NCBI RefSeq assembly: GCF_003201775.1
Contig: NZ_QJJZ01000003.1
Location: 372,001-436,000, forward strand
Length of the DNA stretch: 64,000 nt
DNA from: Arenibacter sp. ARW7G5Y1
GTDB taxonomy: Bacteria > Bacteroidota > Bacteroidia > Flavobacteriales > Flavobacteriaceae
Direction: 5' to 3'
Shown: positions 23,001 to 29,712 of the stretch, in pieces
Layout of the letters: each line of letters starts with the position of its first letter
How positions within the stretch are numbered: the stretch's first letter is position 1
The notes under the pieces: generated by a model
The model's input: the letters and a program-made list of their open reading frames with translations, nothing else
What the model was told of the DNA's origin: nothing
The model's database searches: none
Position numbers and translations under genes: made by a program

Positions 23001-26000
23001 AGTGTAGCGGACACCTATACCATAACGGTATTTGATAACAATACTTCCGGTCCTGAATGTTCCAGGGTATTTACTGTGGAGGTACCTGCCCCTGTACAGC
23101 CCAACTTTACTGTAACCCCAACAGATGTGAGTTGTAATAATGCGGCAGATGGTACTATAGCCATTTCAGAAGTAAATAACGGGAACAACCCATTAATATA
23201 TAGTTTAGTGCCAAATAACGGCATTTATAATCCATTGACCCATACGTATGAAAACCTTCCGGCCGATACGTATGAAATAACCGCAACATCGCCTAACGGT
23301 TGTGTTACCACTATAAGCACTATTGTGGTAGGTGAACCCAACAGTATATCTTTTGACCTGCCAGTGGTAAATCCGTTCGGTTGTACAAGCAATAATACGA
23401 CCAACAATGCTAGCATTGTAGTCAATATGGCCAGCATTGCCGGCGGGACCAACAATTTTGTCCGTTTCGAGTTTGAGGATGCTTCCACAGGAACCATGTT
23501 GCAAAATGGCGCGGCTAGCAGTTATACCTATACGGATTATGCCGGAGGGGATGTTATAGTAAGGGTTTTTGACGACAAAGGTTGTAAAGGGGAAGCAACG
23601 GTTACCGTTCTTCCGTACGATCAACTATTATCTGCCACGACAAATGTACTGGACCCTATAAGTTGTGCCAATACTGGAGAACACATTAGTATAGATGTTA
23701 CAGGCAGTATATCCAGCTATGCAACCAAACCTGGGGATTACCAGTTTACATTATTGCCAGCGGGTACTCCTCAAGCATCGAATCTGTTTCCTAATCTGGA
23801 GGCTGGGACACATACTATTTTAGTGGAAAATGTGGTTACTGGTTGTGAAATTACGGTTAACCATATTGTAAAGAAACCAAATACCTTTGATGTGTCTGTG
23901 GAAGTGTTGTCCAATGTGATCTGCTTTGGTGATAATGGTCAAATTCGACTTACCATGAACGATGCCGTTTATTCCAGTGGTTTCAGCTATTATATTTATG
24001 AGACCAAGGGTACTGTAGACACAGCAGATGATGGTGCAGCTATTATAAATGGTACTTCACCCGATTTTGGACCTACCCTACCCATTAATGTACCGGCAGG
24101 AAACTATAGAGTTGAGGTGGTACAGGACGATTTTCCCAATTGTAGTCAGAATAGAGTATTTAGTATTACAACACCAGAGGAAGCCCTAGGGCTAAACCCA
24201 ATTGATTTGGAAGAGGTGGGTTGTAGTAATGACCAAGGGTCTGCTAGTATTGAGCCCATTGGTGGATCGGCGCCCTATAACATTACTATTGTTAATAATA
24301 CAACTGGAATGTCTACTAGTGCTTACAATGTTAATTCCAAACTTTTCCAAGGATTGGCAGCCGGTCAGTATACTGTAACGGTAGAAGACGCCTTGGGTTG
24401 TATACAACCTTTTGTGAATGAATTTGAACTATTGTTGCCAGATCCTATTAATGGGACAATTTCAACAACTGGTTTAGTGTGTTCCGGGGATAAGGACGCT
24501 ACACTGTCTATTAGTTTAACCCCTAGGAATGTAATTTCCAGCTATAGGTATAGATTAAACACCTATAAGGATGCCGCAGGTACAACCTTAGTGCAAACTA
24601 CTGCCTCCCAAACGTCACCAAGCTTTATTAACCTAGGAGCAGGCTATTATAGCATTAGTGTTTTGGACGCTATGGGCTGTACATTTGAGTCTTCCCCCAT
24701 AGAAATTGTAGCACCTGAAGAACCTAATGGTATGTTGTTGACAACTGCTATTTTAAGCTGTTCCAATGGAGCCGAACTGGAATTAACGGCAACCGGAGGT
24801 ACCGGCCCTTATACATGGAGTACGGATGGTATGGTCTTTAATGCCATGAATCAACTTAATGGCCCCAATACCCAGGTATTCCAAAATGTTGTTGATGGGA
24901 AGTACCAATATTATGTGCGGGACAGTTTTAATTGTACCTCAATTGTTTCTAATGAGATAAGCATTAATCCAATAGAAGCCCTGTCCCTAACGTTGGATAC
25001 CTCAGCTGCTGTAATAAACTGTAGTGGAGAAAGTTCAGCCTTGATCGAAGCCAAAGCTGATGGCGGGCTGGGCAATTATCAATATGGTTTATTCTCGGAT
25101 GCGGGCTTGTTGAATGAAATAAGACCCTACCAGGCAACCGGACTGTTCGATAATCTTCCTCAAGGAACGTATTTTGTAAGCGTTCTGAGTGAGGACTGTC
25201 AGGAAACATCGGAAGAGATACTTATTTCAGAACCTGATGCCCTGCTGGTTGTCCCAACTATTATGGACGTTCAGTGTGCGGGAGAGGAAAATGGTAGCAT
25301 TGTTCTGGATGTGGACGGAGGAACAGGCATTTATCAATATGCTATTTCCCCTAATTTAAACCAGTTTGATGATAGCAATACCTTTGATGAACTGGCTCCT
25401 GGCGATTATAGGGTCATTGTACAGGATAGCAATGGTTGTTTCGAGTTGATAGAATTTAGTATTATGGAGCCTACCCAACTGGAAATGGAACTGACAACTA
25501 CTCCCGAAGTTTGTGTTGGTGCTACGGACGGAACTATTTCAGTGAATATTTCTGGGGGAACCGCCCCTTACAGCACAGCATTAAATTCTAACAATGATGC
25601 CGATTTTACGGTAGGAAAAACGGTCTATGGGAATTTGTCTGGAGGCACCTACCTCCTATTTGTCAAGGATGCCAATGGATGTGTTAGTAGTGAGGCCATT
25701 ACGGTTGAAGGCGGAGCCAATCTTAATGCCGCAGTAGAAGTGATTTATGAATGTACTGGGGATACTCCCAATAATTATATAGAACTAATTTTAGAGGACG
25801 ATTCTGTTGCTGCGGATGTTATGTATGCCTTGGATTCAACAGACCCCAACGATTTAGTGTTGGAGGCCAACTTCAATGATTTGACACCTGGTAGTCATTA
25901 TATTACCTTGGCCCACATTAACGGATGTATCAATACCCTAAGCTTTGAGGTAGAAGGGTTTGAACCTTTGGAACTCGTTTTGGAACAAAGTAACCTGAAT

Positions 26001-26441
26001 GAAATTAGTGCCTTGGGAATTGGAGGAAAAGAAGGCTATACGTACTATTTTGATGGTCAGAACAATGGTGAAGACAACGTCTTTAATATACGTAGAACCG
26101 ATACCTATTCTGTACGGGTCGTGGATGCCAATGGTTGTGAAGCAACAGGATCTATATTTATGGAATTCATTGATATTGAAATACCAAATTTCTTTACCCC
26201 CGATGGTGACGGACAAAATGATTTTTGGATCCCGAGGAATATTGAGCAATTTCCAGACATCTTTATCAAAATCTTTGATCGCTACGGTAGACAGATTTAC
26301 GTCATTCAAGATAATGAACAAGGTTGGAACGGTCTTTATGACCAGGTAGATTTACCAAGCGGGGACTATTGGTACATTATTAAATTGAATGGAGAGGAAG
26401 ACAAGAGGGAATTTGTAGGGCATTTTACCTTGTACAGATAG
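14088..26441 (+). CDS. Giant SprB-repeat surface protein with type B T9SS sorting domain
   Basis: 4117 residues in one open frame. A signal peptide (MIRKLLLFTFFFGFILSVKG) leads into an IgGFc-binding-like beta region (about 100-470), then an Ig-like segment with QWFEDG. Next come a DUF11-like domain (about 560-665), an Asp-rich calcium-type segment (DFDKDGVRD..., about 669), a jelly-roll-like region (about 700-860), a second Asp-rich segment (about 868) and another DUF11-like domain. From about 1200 to 4030 it is mostly SprB-type repeats, each with a Cys start (SC..G.G.I) and GG..PY.Y. The last 85 residues (from IPNFFTPDGDGQNDFW, ending GHFTLYR) are the gliding-motility-associated CTD that targets proteins to the type IX system. 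Expected location is the cell surface, as adhesin or gliding protein. No SprF partner is adjacent. A terminator follows. Confidence 0.95.
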   Translation: MIRKLLLFTFFFGFILSVKGQLSDLHYLPPLKQGKNNQAVKEQAVYLSTPEPTTFTVNAYRGTNTTPIATFSISNVNPAVYTLADGDNNITLVDNAKTGVVLSNSGLRFESPSGNKFYVNYRGYSSAQATSLTSKGRVAMGKRFKWGGVPNLGAEVSKSNTLGIMATEDNTTVNLFGYDPGCEFRVGNNRAGITADTYQITLDKNESFVFETYIGTAPTAAHRDGWIGASIVSDKDIVISNGSMNFGREENSSNRDAGIDQPVPENRLGKEYVFVRGNGNVDGSTEFPLLIGIADNTQIFVNGSSTPIATINNGEYFEVPSSYYSSNTVGANMLVQTSKDAYAYQCMAGASAVYTQGLNFVAPVNCLLPDVMDNIPDIRNMAGSLVTGGVTIVAAVNTPDSNIVVSDDNGIVTLPPSVPVAGSSDWKTFFIPNLNGNVSVQSTGPMAIGFFGYNGARGVAGYFSGFDTVPVVTLEIVGGEGCLPNANILEATGNFDAYQWFEDGVLVDGANESTFSPSKAGDYYCRGTKGPCTYDSQSITAFYCEEDVALYKTVDKAEILEGETATFSIEVRNNSSDPLTNLQITDNIPTGLTFVSSYTTTGTWSGNTWNIGTLNGGATAVLELQVRADEIVGIEPLINLVNTATNSQDQIDNNITEDIPSARITVHNDFDKDGVRDITDLDDDNDGIYDEVECATTICFEPILNESFENPSIPNTSYRQLNENSVEGWSTTSTDGRIEIWSSGFLSVPAFDGNQFAELNATQNSALYQNLCLTPGTVMNWSLRHRGRAGVDVMQVRIGADLATATVQQTMSDGTSAWGYYSGTYTVPDDQTNTVFVFEAVSTATGSLSVGNFIDDIQINVVSVQSCSDNDNDGFPDNLDLDSDGDGCSDANEYYRDDNADGGDGGEYGAGTPVVDPIDGTVDAASYSKTMAPEIYLGNTTENLNGTDINGEEISLGESLEYVLRFQNTGDDNAVNYTIRDVLPKNVTFDNVDITDAPGVTYSHDIIDNVLTFTIPNNLVEVGDPEYSIRIGFTTDANCSEFLDACSSLLENKAYSTYQGATNTQVFTDENGSASISGCPSTLEVASNSIFNSLTNCNEARTVQLCGENVLLRAGQGFSSYNWVLDNNGNGQVDAGDTVLNDNDPDNDPSTLLVTVVGEYIVGKSSGGSCPAREERIIVERFGSTQTNPIVNYFNQVNADNNPDNDMQGEIVTCSIDGSVLPKIFLCGANDEATIQLGITDAESIVWQKLDETSCDETGDDCANKNGTCTWNTIVEQNNFTLTESGEYRVVINYQYGCFSRFYFNVFKNNIDLTYKASDILCTTPGNIRITNVASGYGFQLVDSATDNIIIPFSDQNGPNFNIADSGTYKVQITPLDPSDNTPIEGSCIFETEDIGIQERDFTVTLSAAPADCNDLGSIGVQVLNALPNYSYELRLDDGSNGGLGSLVSSIPSIDDNTHTFNNINPENYIVVTRTQDGCYDQQKITVGETPELKLTGVTSQNISCTAGMATLTPSGGSPSPDYKMAIWSKDGVDYYADSSDVPSSALQTTTSFLFRTSSEAGDYEFIVFDDNGCFAISNIVKIEDLGTPSLSASHSEIVCADSSTSTLSVTVTGGTAPYRYSLDNGNTYQTNNSFYNLSAGLYTITVMDSSNNGGIGCIETLNYEIDQPFRLTASATIVEDASCNPAGALVKILNPNGGKLPYTYSFDGGSTFSGTDNKNLAPGDYQLVVKDALGCSFNMDISVPVATTDPSFTSAVDYSCDGSGTVTINTSNTTDFTYSYKLNGVDNTPGDNNVFTGVSDGTHTISVGYAGTLLPGQSTLFEENFGAGPTTQIGEIGPGYCYEPQDGSTTDCNLGPAGILVNGEYSVTNFITNPVISRNPNDHSGLVNGRFLAIDVSTAAGDKGILWARRGIEVLPNRDITLSLWAFNLLQPSSSGNNPEILMELVDGSGTVIHSIPTAEIPKNTSADDWHNRSVTFNPGANTTVDIVLRSNLNSDYGNDLVIDDIQAFQNPELCEKTKEIIVVVEDNKEFKANLLGITDPQCNAGNDGAIRFEVLNYDNATGFEYSVDNGGNWTTSLTSPITTPATLSDGTYNILVRKVGDASCTANFNATLKEPSIIVPTLSKTADYTCINTGGTLKASATGGSPGYTYQLEEAGGVVVRAYQTNSSFTNVTEGDYFVRVKDAKGCEVVTATAVTIDRYQDIDFDLSPTACYDGLNNATIAVSVTSGNGNYKFRLNSGAWISPTPTTASTHTFSGLSNGSYDIEVTDAFGCISALKTIEVQPNLTAKVDVVHVSSCADGSITVNATGGDGNWAYAFVPTGTGVTATDFNGTNVLTVATVDAGTYDVYVWDNGAVDPHCAYMETVTVNPPTPLTYTATPTDPNCHDGSGNIAITVTSGIAPYTYEIIDLDNAGASNGTTAKITNTTKTFYNLAAGNYTINVTDASGCTVPTTPIAISNPDELTADLESLLSGDCNPATGFRFINYPLTLNGTMQFSHDGGASWQASDTFDTPTYTLTSGNAVEPSIRTVDGSGNTLCRVDLDKYIISYPLDDLNITVSTVIKNCNELEVSVQGNLGTAPYQYTYTDDPANFNALAPENGWTAAKGLSDPEVFTGLIPGRTYVFYVKDASGCIRQSDKNVATLKPNPIGIEVTYKPSCSTKDNGKLIYTLTDNQAPTEDDMRWELYNLSGTIVRSSDNGINSGIPGAIIPYDSKITIDDLPADEYYIVVTEVNGGSDTCISASENLILEELDPITATLNKLEDISCANPGLIAINGINGGGGTYNFTVTDDSANIIITGTTDDPVEIPANSPSGDYFVEISDQYGCAYPLGSITMTLPANPTFTTAVDNCSTSTTLTISANSSSATILYSIDGGVTYLDNAGVFTNVTPGNYTVFIKDGNGCTASDSVDVYPVLQATATLERSLGCGVGGEAQILIKATSGSGSYDYQITNTSGTVVARQVLTTPVTELVSVADTYTITVFDNNTSGPECSRVFTVEVPAPVQPNFTVTPTDVSCNNAADGTIAISEVNNGNNPLIYSLVPNNGIYNPLTHTYENLPADTYEITATSPNGCVTTISTIVVGEPNSISFDLPVVNPFGCTSNNTTNNASIVVNMASIAGGTNNFVRFEFEDASTGTMLQNGAASSYTYTDYAGGDVIVRVFDDKGCKGEATVTVLPYDQLLSATTNVLDPISCANTGEHISIDVTGSISSYATKPGDYQFTLLPAGTPQASNLFPNLEAGTHTILVENVVTGCEITVNHIVKKPNTFDVSVEVLSNVICFGDNGQIRLTMNDAVYSSGFSYYIYETKGTVDTADDGAAIINGTSPDFGPTLPINVPAGNYRVEVVQDDFPNCSQNRVFSITTPEEALGLNPIDLEEVGCSNDQGSASIEPIGGSAPYNITIVNNTTGMSTSAYNVNSKLFQGLAAGQYTVTVEDALGCIQPFVNEFELLLPDPINGTISTTGLVCSGDKDATLSISLTPRNVISSYRYRLNTYKDAAGTTLVQTTASQTSPSFINLGAGYYSISVLDAMGCTFESSPIEIVAPEEPNGMLLTTAILSCSNGAELELTATGGTGPYTWSTDGMVFNAMNQLNGPNTQVFQNVVDGKYQYYVRDSFNCTSIVSNEISINPIEALSLTLDTSAAVINCSGESSALIEAKADGGLGNYQYGLFSDAGLLNEIRPYQATGLFDNLPQGTYFVSVLSEDCQETSEEILISEPDALLVVPTIMDVQCAGEENGSIVLDVDGGTGIYQYAISPNLNQFDDSNTFDELAPGDYRVIVQDSNGCFELIEFSIMEPTQLEMELTTTPEVCVGATDGTISVNISGGTAPYSTALNSNNDADFTVGKTVYGNLSGGTYLLFVKDANGCVSSEAITVEGGANLNAAVEVIYECTGDTPNNYIELILEDDSVAADVMYALDSTDPNDLVLEANFNDLTPGSHYITLAHINGCINTLSFEVEGFEPLELVLEQSNLNEISALGIGGKEGYTYYFDGQNNGEDNVFNIRRTDTYSVRVVDANGCEATGSIFMEFIDIEIPNFFTPDGDGQNDFWIPRNIEQFPDIFIKIFDRYGRQIYVIQDNEQGWNGLYDQVDLPSGDYWYIIKLNGEEDKREFVGHFTLYR

Positions 26442-26462
26442 ATTATTTACAAAAAATAAAAG

Positions 26463-26487
26463 CCCTTCCAAAGTGAAGGGTTTTTTT
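26463..26487 (+). terminator. Rho-independent terminator of the giant gene
   Basis: Stem CCCTTC/GAAGGG with a 6-nt loop and a seven-T tail, 22 bp after the stop codon of the 4117-aa protein. Confidence 0.85.
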
Positions 26488-26596
26488 ATGTCAGCCGCAC
26501 TTACCGTTAAACCTTATAGAACCTGCGGTTCGCTTCAATGAAAATTAATTGAAGGGACCAAATATCTTAAAGGGGTGCCCATGTAATAAAAAACAC

Positions 26597-27547
26597 TCAA
26601 AGATTGGCAACCGTTTTTTCTAAAATGGCCCTAACGCGATGCTTTAGTACCTCGGGCTCAATAATCTCGGCATAATCCCCAAACATGAGATACCATCTTG
26701 GAAACCCATGTTCTACATCCGATGTCATAAATGTCATTTCTACTTTTTTGCCCCTCACCTTTTCAGATATGAAGCCGTAATGTTTCCTATTGCCATTAAT
26801 AAACCGAGCTATGTTTTTATCTACCCTTATTCTTACCCTGGTTTTTGTAATATTAACATTTTTGCTCAAATGCGCATCCAAACTTCCATGTTCCGCGGTA
26901 AAGGCAAGCGAGGTTCTTGCAATATCCAACATCCTGTCCGTTCTAAATTGTCTATAATCATGTCTATAATGACAATATCCCAGAACATACCAAAAATTGT
27001 TTTCATGAAACAAACCTACCGGTTCAATATGCCGGTCTGAAGGATGTTCGCTTTTCAGGGAGTGATATTTTAAGAAAACCTGTTTTTTTTCGGCTATACT
27101 TTCAAAAAGAATTTCAAGAGCGTTGGGCAGGCCATCATTGAACAACTGTTGTGAGGGGTCTACTGATATTTGGGACTCCAAGGCAGAAATCCAATCCTTT
27201 TCACTGCCCCTCAATACCGATTTCAGCTTGAACATGGCGGATTGATGATAGCTGCCAAGCGATTTGTCCACAAACTTTTGCATTAGTTTTTCGGCGGCCA
27301 CAAAGCTCCCAACTTCTTCACGGGTAAACATAACCGGAGGAAGCCTATAGCCTTCCATGATGGAATATCCAACTCCTGCTTCACTAATAATGGGCACACC
27401 AGAGGCTTCAAGGGTTCTAATATCCCTATATATTGTACGTAAACTCACTTCAAATCGGTCCGCCAACTCCTGCGCTTTCACAATACGTTTGGATTGTAGC
27501 TGTACTAAGATCGCTACAATACGGTCAAAACGATTAATTGTTTCCAT
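26597..27547 (-). CDS. YafY-type WYL-domain transcriptional regulator
   Basis: 316 residues from the ATG at 27547 (METINRFDRIVAIL), where homologues begin; the frame stays open upstream to an ATG at 27628, which would add 27 unlikely residues. N-terminal HTH_11 domain: RIVKAQELADRFEVSLRTIYRDIRTLEASGVPI. Central WYL domain: KKQVFLKYHSL, HIEPVGLFHENNFWYVLGYC (the W-Y-L core) and FRTDRMLDI. C-terminal WCX extension to the end. WYL regulators sense nucleic acids or small ligands and can activate or repress. It is divergent from a DinB-family gene, and the gap holds two near-identical palindromes that are likely its sites. Confidence 0.92.
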   Translation of the reverse strand: METINRFDRIVAILVQLQSKRIVKAQELADRFEVSLRTIYRDIRTLEASGVPIISEAGVGYSIMEGYRLPPVMFTREEVGSFVAAEKLMQKFVDKSLGSYHQSAMFKLKSVLRGSEKDWISALESQISVDPSQQLFNDGLPNALEILFESIAEKKQVFLKYHSLKSEHPSDRHIEPVGLFHENNFWYVLGYCHYRHDYRQFRTDRMLDIARTSLAFTAEHGSLDAHLSKNVNITKTRVRIRVDKNIARFINGNRKHYGFISEKVRGKKVEMTFMTSDVEHGFPRWYLMFGDYAEIIEPEVLKHRVRAILEKTVANL

Positions 27548-27704
27548 ACCCATAATTACATTACATATTTCCCAAAGATAGGATTTCAAATCATTGAATA
27601 ATCCGAATTTGGGGTTTGATCTTTTCATGGTAATCTATAATTTATAAATATTGACTATCCAAAAACCAACACTCTAAAGTTTAGATACAAATTAAAGCTG
27701 TGTT

Positions 27705-27722
27705 GGTGACAACCCATTGTCA
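27705..27722. promoter_or_regulatory. Palindromic operator, copy 1
   Basis: GGTGACAACCCATTGTCA: inverted repeat TGACA-N6-TGTCA. It matches copy 2 (read on the other strand) at 15 of 18 positions. An overlapping 8-bp inverted repeat ACCAACAC/GTGTTGGT (27665-27672, 27700-27707) lies on its left. Likely bound by the divergent WYL regulator (inference). Confidence 0.65.
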
Positions 27723-27806
27723 ATAGCCCTAGAAATATTATTTGAATAGATATATCCCTTGGAAAACCATAAAATTCTTGGGCACTTTTATTTTTTTGTT
27801 TGCTGC

Positions 27807-27824
27807 TGACATAGGGCTGTCACC
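27807..27824. promoter_or_regulatory. Palindromic operator, copy 2
   Basis: TGACATAGGGCTGTCACC; its reverse complement is GGTGACAGCCCTATGTCA, the same site as copy 1 in inverted orientation, exactly 100 bp away core to core. It sits just upstream of the DinB gene's -7 element, where an activator or repressor could act. Confidence 0.65.
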
Positions 27825-27833
27825 TCCCCTATT

Positions 27834-27841
27834 TAATTTTG
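27834..27841 (+). promoter_or_regulatory. Candidate Bacteroidetes -7 promoter element for the DinB gene
   Basis: TAATTTTG matches TAnnTTTG. No TTTG is found at the usual -33 distance; the palindrome at 27807-27824 occupies that place, consistent with regulator-dependent transcription. The implied start site near 27848 favours translation from ATG 27876. Confidence 0.5.
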
Positions 27842-27875
27842 GTCTAGAAATATGAATCAATTAAATAATAGAACT

Positions 27876-28364
27876 ATGCACACTACATTGAACAAGACTC
27901 AACAGCTTATTACATCACAAGAATTGCTGGATCATTGGCAAGGACATAGGGCGTTGACGAGGAGGGCCATGGAAGTATTTCCCGAAGAGGCATTTTTCAC
28001 CCATACCATTGGGGGTATGCGCACATTTGCCGATATGGTCATGGAGCTGTTGGCAATTGCAGGGCCCGGTATAAAGGAAATCGCCACGGGTAAAACAGCT
28101 CCTTTCAACGAACACCTGGAGCACGGTAATAAAAAGGAGGGATTACTGGAACTCTGGGATATTGCTACCGATGAAATCAATTCTTTTTGGGCCCAGATCA
28201 GGGAGGAACAATTCCAACAAAAAATTAAAATTTTTGGTCAGTACGAAGGTACGGTGTGGTCTTCCATCTTCTATTTTATAGACAATGAAATTCACCATCG
28301 GGGACAGGCCTATGTATATCTACGCTCGTTGGGTATAGAACCACCAGCCTTTTACGAACGCTAA
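27876..28364 (+). CDS. DinB family protein
   Basis: 162 residues from ATG 27876 (MHTTLNKTQQLITSQELLDHWQGHR); an ATG at 27852 would add eight residues but would sit only a few bases from the inferred transcription start. The protein is an all-helical DinB-like fold with the C-terminal signature YFIDNEIHHRGQAYVYLR, whose His residues belong to the metal triad, and a helix-one HWQGHRALTRRAM. DinB/YfiT proteins are metal-dependent; characterised members are thiol transferases, but the substrate here is unknown. It is followed after 11 bp by a small HMA-like gene and is divergent from the WYL regulator, which probably controls it. Confidence 0.9.
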   Translation: MHTTLNKTQQLITSQELLDHWQGHRALTRRAMEVFPEEAFFTHTIGGMRTFADMVMELLAIAGPGIKEIATGKTAPFNEHLEHGNKKEGLLELWDIATDEINSFWAQIREEQFQQKIKIFGQYEGTVWSSIFYFIDNEIHHRGQAYVYLRSLGIEPPAFYER

Positions 28365-28375
28365 TTGAATTAAAC

Positions 28376-28594
28376 ATGAAAGAAGTATTGGTATTTAAGA
28401 CCTCAATTAACCACAATCGGGAAATCCAGATCTTGAAACCAGATTTGAACAGGTTGGTCACCAAAAAGGGCTACTGGAATTTTGATCTGGAGGATTGCGA
28501 CAATATCCTCCGGGTCGAAACCCATATGGTCAAGGCAAATTCCATAACGAATCTTTTAAACAATCATGGATTTTTTTGTGAGGAGTTGTGTTGA
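28376..28594 (+). CDS. Small HMA-like (ferredoxin-fold) protein without the CxxC motif
   Basis: 72 residues, starting 11 bp after the DinB gene, so in the same operon. The order EVLVFKTSI - helix (QILKPDLNRLV) - GYWNFDLEDCDNILRVE - helix (NSITNLLNNHG) - FFCEEL fits the beta-alpha-beta-beta-alpha-beta fold of heavy-metal-associated domains. The metal-binding loop CxxC is replaced by TSINHN. Related small proteins with WNFDLEDCDNILR occur in Flavobacteriia. C48 in LEDCDN and C68/C72 near the end remain. A copper-chaperone role is therefore doubtful; function unknown. Confidence 0.82.
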   Translation: MKEVLVFKTSINHNREIQILKPDLNRLVTKKGYWNFDLEDCDNILRVETHMVKANSITNLLNNHGFFCEELC

Positions 28595-28664
28595 TTAGCT
28601 ATGGTGACTTTGTACAGAAAGAGGTTAAGGGAATTTTGTGGTAACTTATTTTCTCTAAAAAAAC

Positions 28665-28690
28665 AAACCCCCAATAAAGGTTGGGGGTTT
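28665..28690. terminator. Bidirectional rho-independent terminator
   Basis: Ten-bp stem (AAACCCCCAA / TTGGGGGTTT) with loop TAAAGG. A T run follows on the + strand (28688-28691) and a longer run on the - strand (A-rich 28657-28663). It serves the DinB/HMA operon and, from the right, the PorP/SprF operon. Confidence 0.85.
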
Positions 28691-28711
28691 TGTAATATTT
28701 TGGGGCAATTG

Positions 28712-29710
28712 TTAATAGAACCTACTGTAGTCAGATCTTCTACGCTCCTTAAATCTAGAGATATCAAAGACTAAAAACAATTCCAGTGAATTGGGGATAT
28801 ATTGTTTGGCATCACCACCGAAGGGCAATCTATAGTTAAGTCCAAATTCAAAAGTTTCCAGGGCAAGGCTGGTGGCAAAACCTATTTCGGAAAAGGAGGC
28901 ATTTTCCAAATAGCTTAGATGTTCATTTATACCAATACTAAAGTTCCCAAGGGTAACATCCTGATAAAAATCCAATCTGGTATTTGGGCCTTGTAAAGAC
29001 ACTGCATTAAATAAGTATAAATACGAATGCTCCGGTAATTTGGCCTGTCCATATTTATTGATATCCATTTCATATCCAAACTGCCCGGAAATAAGCATAT
29101 TTAAATTTACATTATTTTCGCTTTGTTTGGAAGATATTCGTGGCTGGTTCAAATGCTTAAGGGAAAGCCCAAAAAGTGTATTTATATCGTTATGTATCAA
29201 TACCGATGCCCCCATATCCAGATAGCCAATATTCTCAGAAGCGGTAATGGGATCAATGGTATTGGCACTAATTTGCCCGGTAAATATGTTTATTTGATCC
29301 TGAAAGGTAAGGTTGTTAAAATCGTACCTGTAATTGCTGTACGCTGCAGTTATTCCGGGGTATACGATCCAATCGTTCTTCAAGACCAATTTGTACATAT
29401 AGCTCAAAGCGGCGGAGGTGTAATTATATCCTGAATTGTTCAGGTTGTTATTGAACAAGTCCACGCCCAATTGGAAATTGTATTCTTCAAATGCGGTAGA
29501 ACCAAAGGCATATTTATGTTGTGACTCCGTACCCTGGCTCTGACTGGCGAATTCGGCCAATACCCCTATCCTGGTTTTGTCCTTAAAAGCATGAAAACTG
29601 GGATTTAAGGATGCCGGTAACTTGCTCAGGTTGTGCACAAATTTCTCTTGGGCCTTGGCCCCCAACGAAACTAAAATTAGTAGGAGGATTATTATATTAA
29701 GTTTTTTCAT
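28712..29710 (-). CDS. PorP/SprF family type IX secretion membrane protein
   Basis: 332 residues with signal peptide (MKKLNIIILLLILVSLGAKA). It has the PorP/SprF layout: KLPASLNPSFHAFKDKTRIGVLAEFA near the N-terminus, repeated amphipathic strands (YNFQLGVDLFNNN, AALSYMYKLVL, NIGYLDMGASVLIH) and a barrel-like C-terminus (FEFGLNYRLPFGGDA). In Flavobacterium johnsoniae SprF is needed for export and attachment of the SprB adhesin; such genes usually follow the gene of the adhesin they serve. Here the start is 2 bp after the stop of the 2508-aa type B CTD protein, so this is almost surely its dedicated partner in the outer membrane. Confidence 0.95.
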   Translation of the reverse strand: MKKLNIIILLLILVSLGAKAQEKFVHNLSKLPASLNPSFHAFKDKTRIGVLAEFASQSQGTESQHKYAFGSTAFEEYNFQLGVDLFNNNLNNSGYNYTSAALSYMYKLVLKNDWIVYPGITAAYSNYRYDFNNLTFQDQINIFTGQISANTIDPITASENIGYLDMGASVLIHNDINTLFGLSLKHLNQPRISSKQSENNVNLNMLISGQFGYEMDINKYGQAKLPEHSYLYLFNAVSLQGPNTRLDFYQDVTLGNFSIGINEHLSYLENASFSEIGFATSLALETFEFGLNYRLPFGGDAKQYIPNSLELFLVFDISRFKERRRSDYSRFY

Positions 29711-29712
29711 CT

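Noticed and set aside
23205..23624. 139-codon - strand open frame inside the 4117-aa gene
   Set aside because: Antisense to SprB repeats; composition mirrors the sense strand and no start context is seen.
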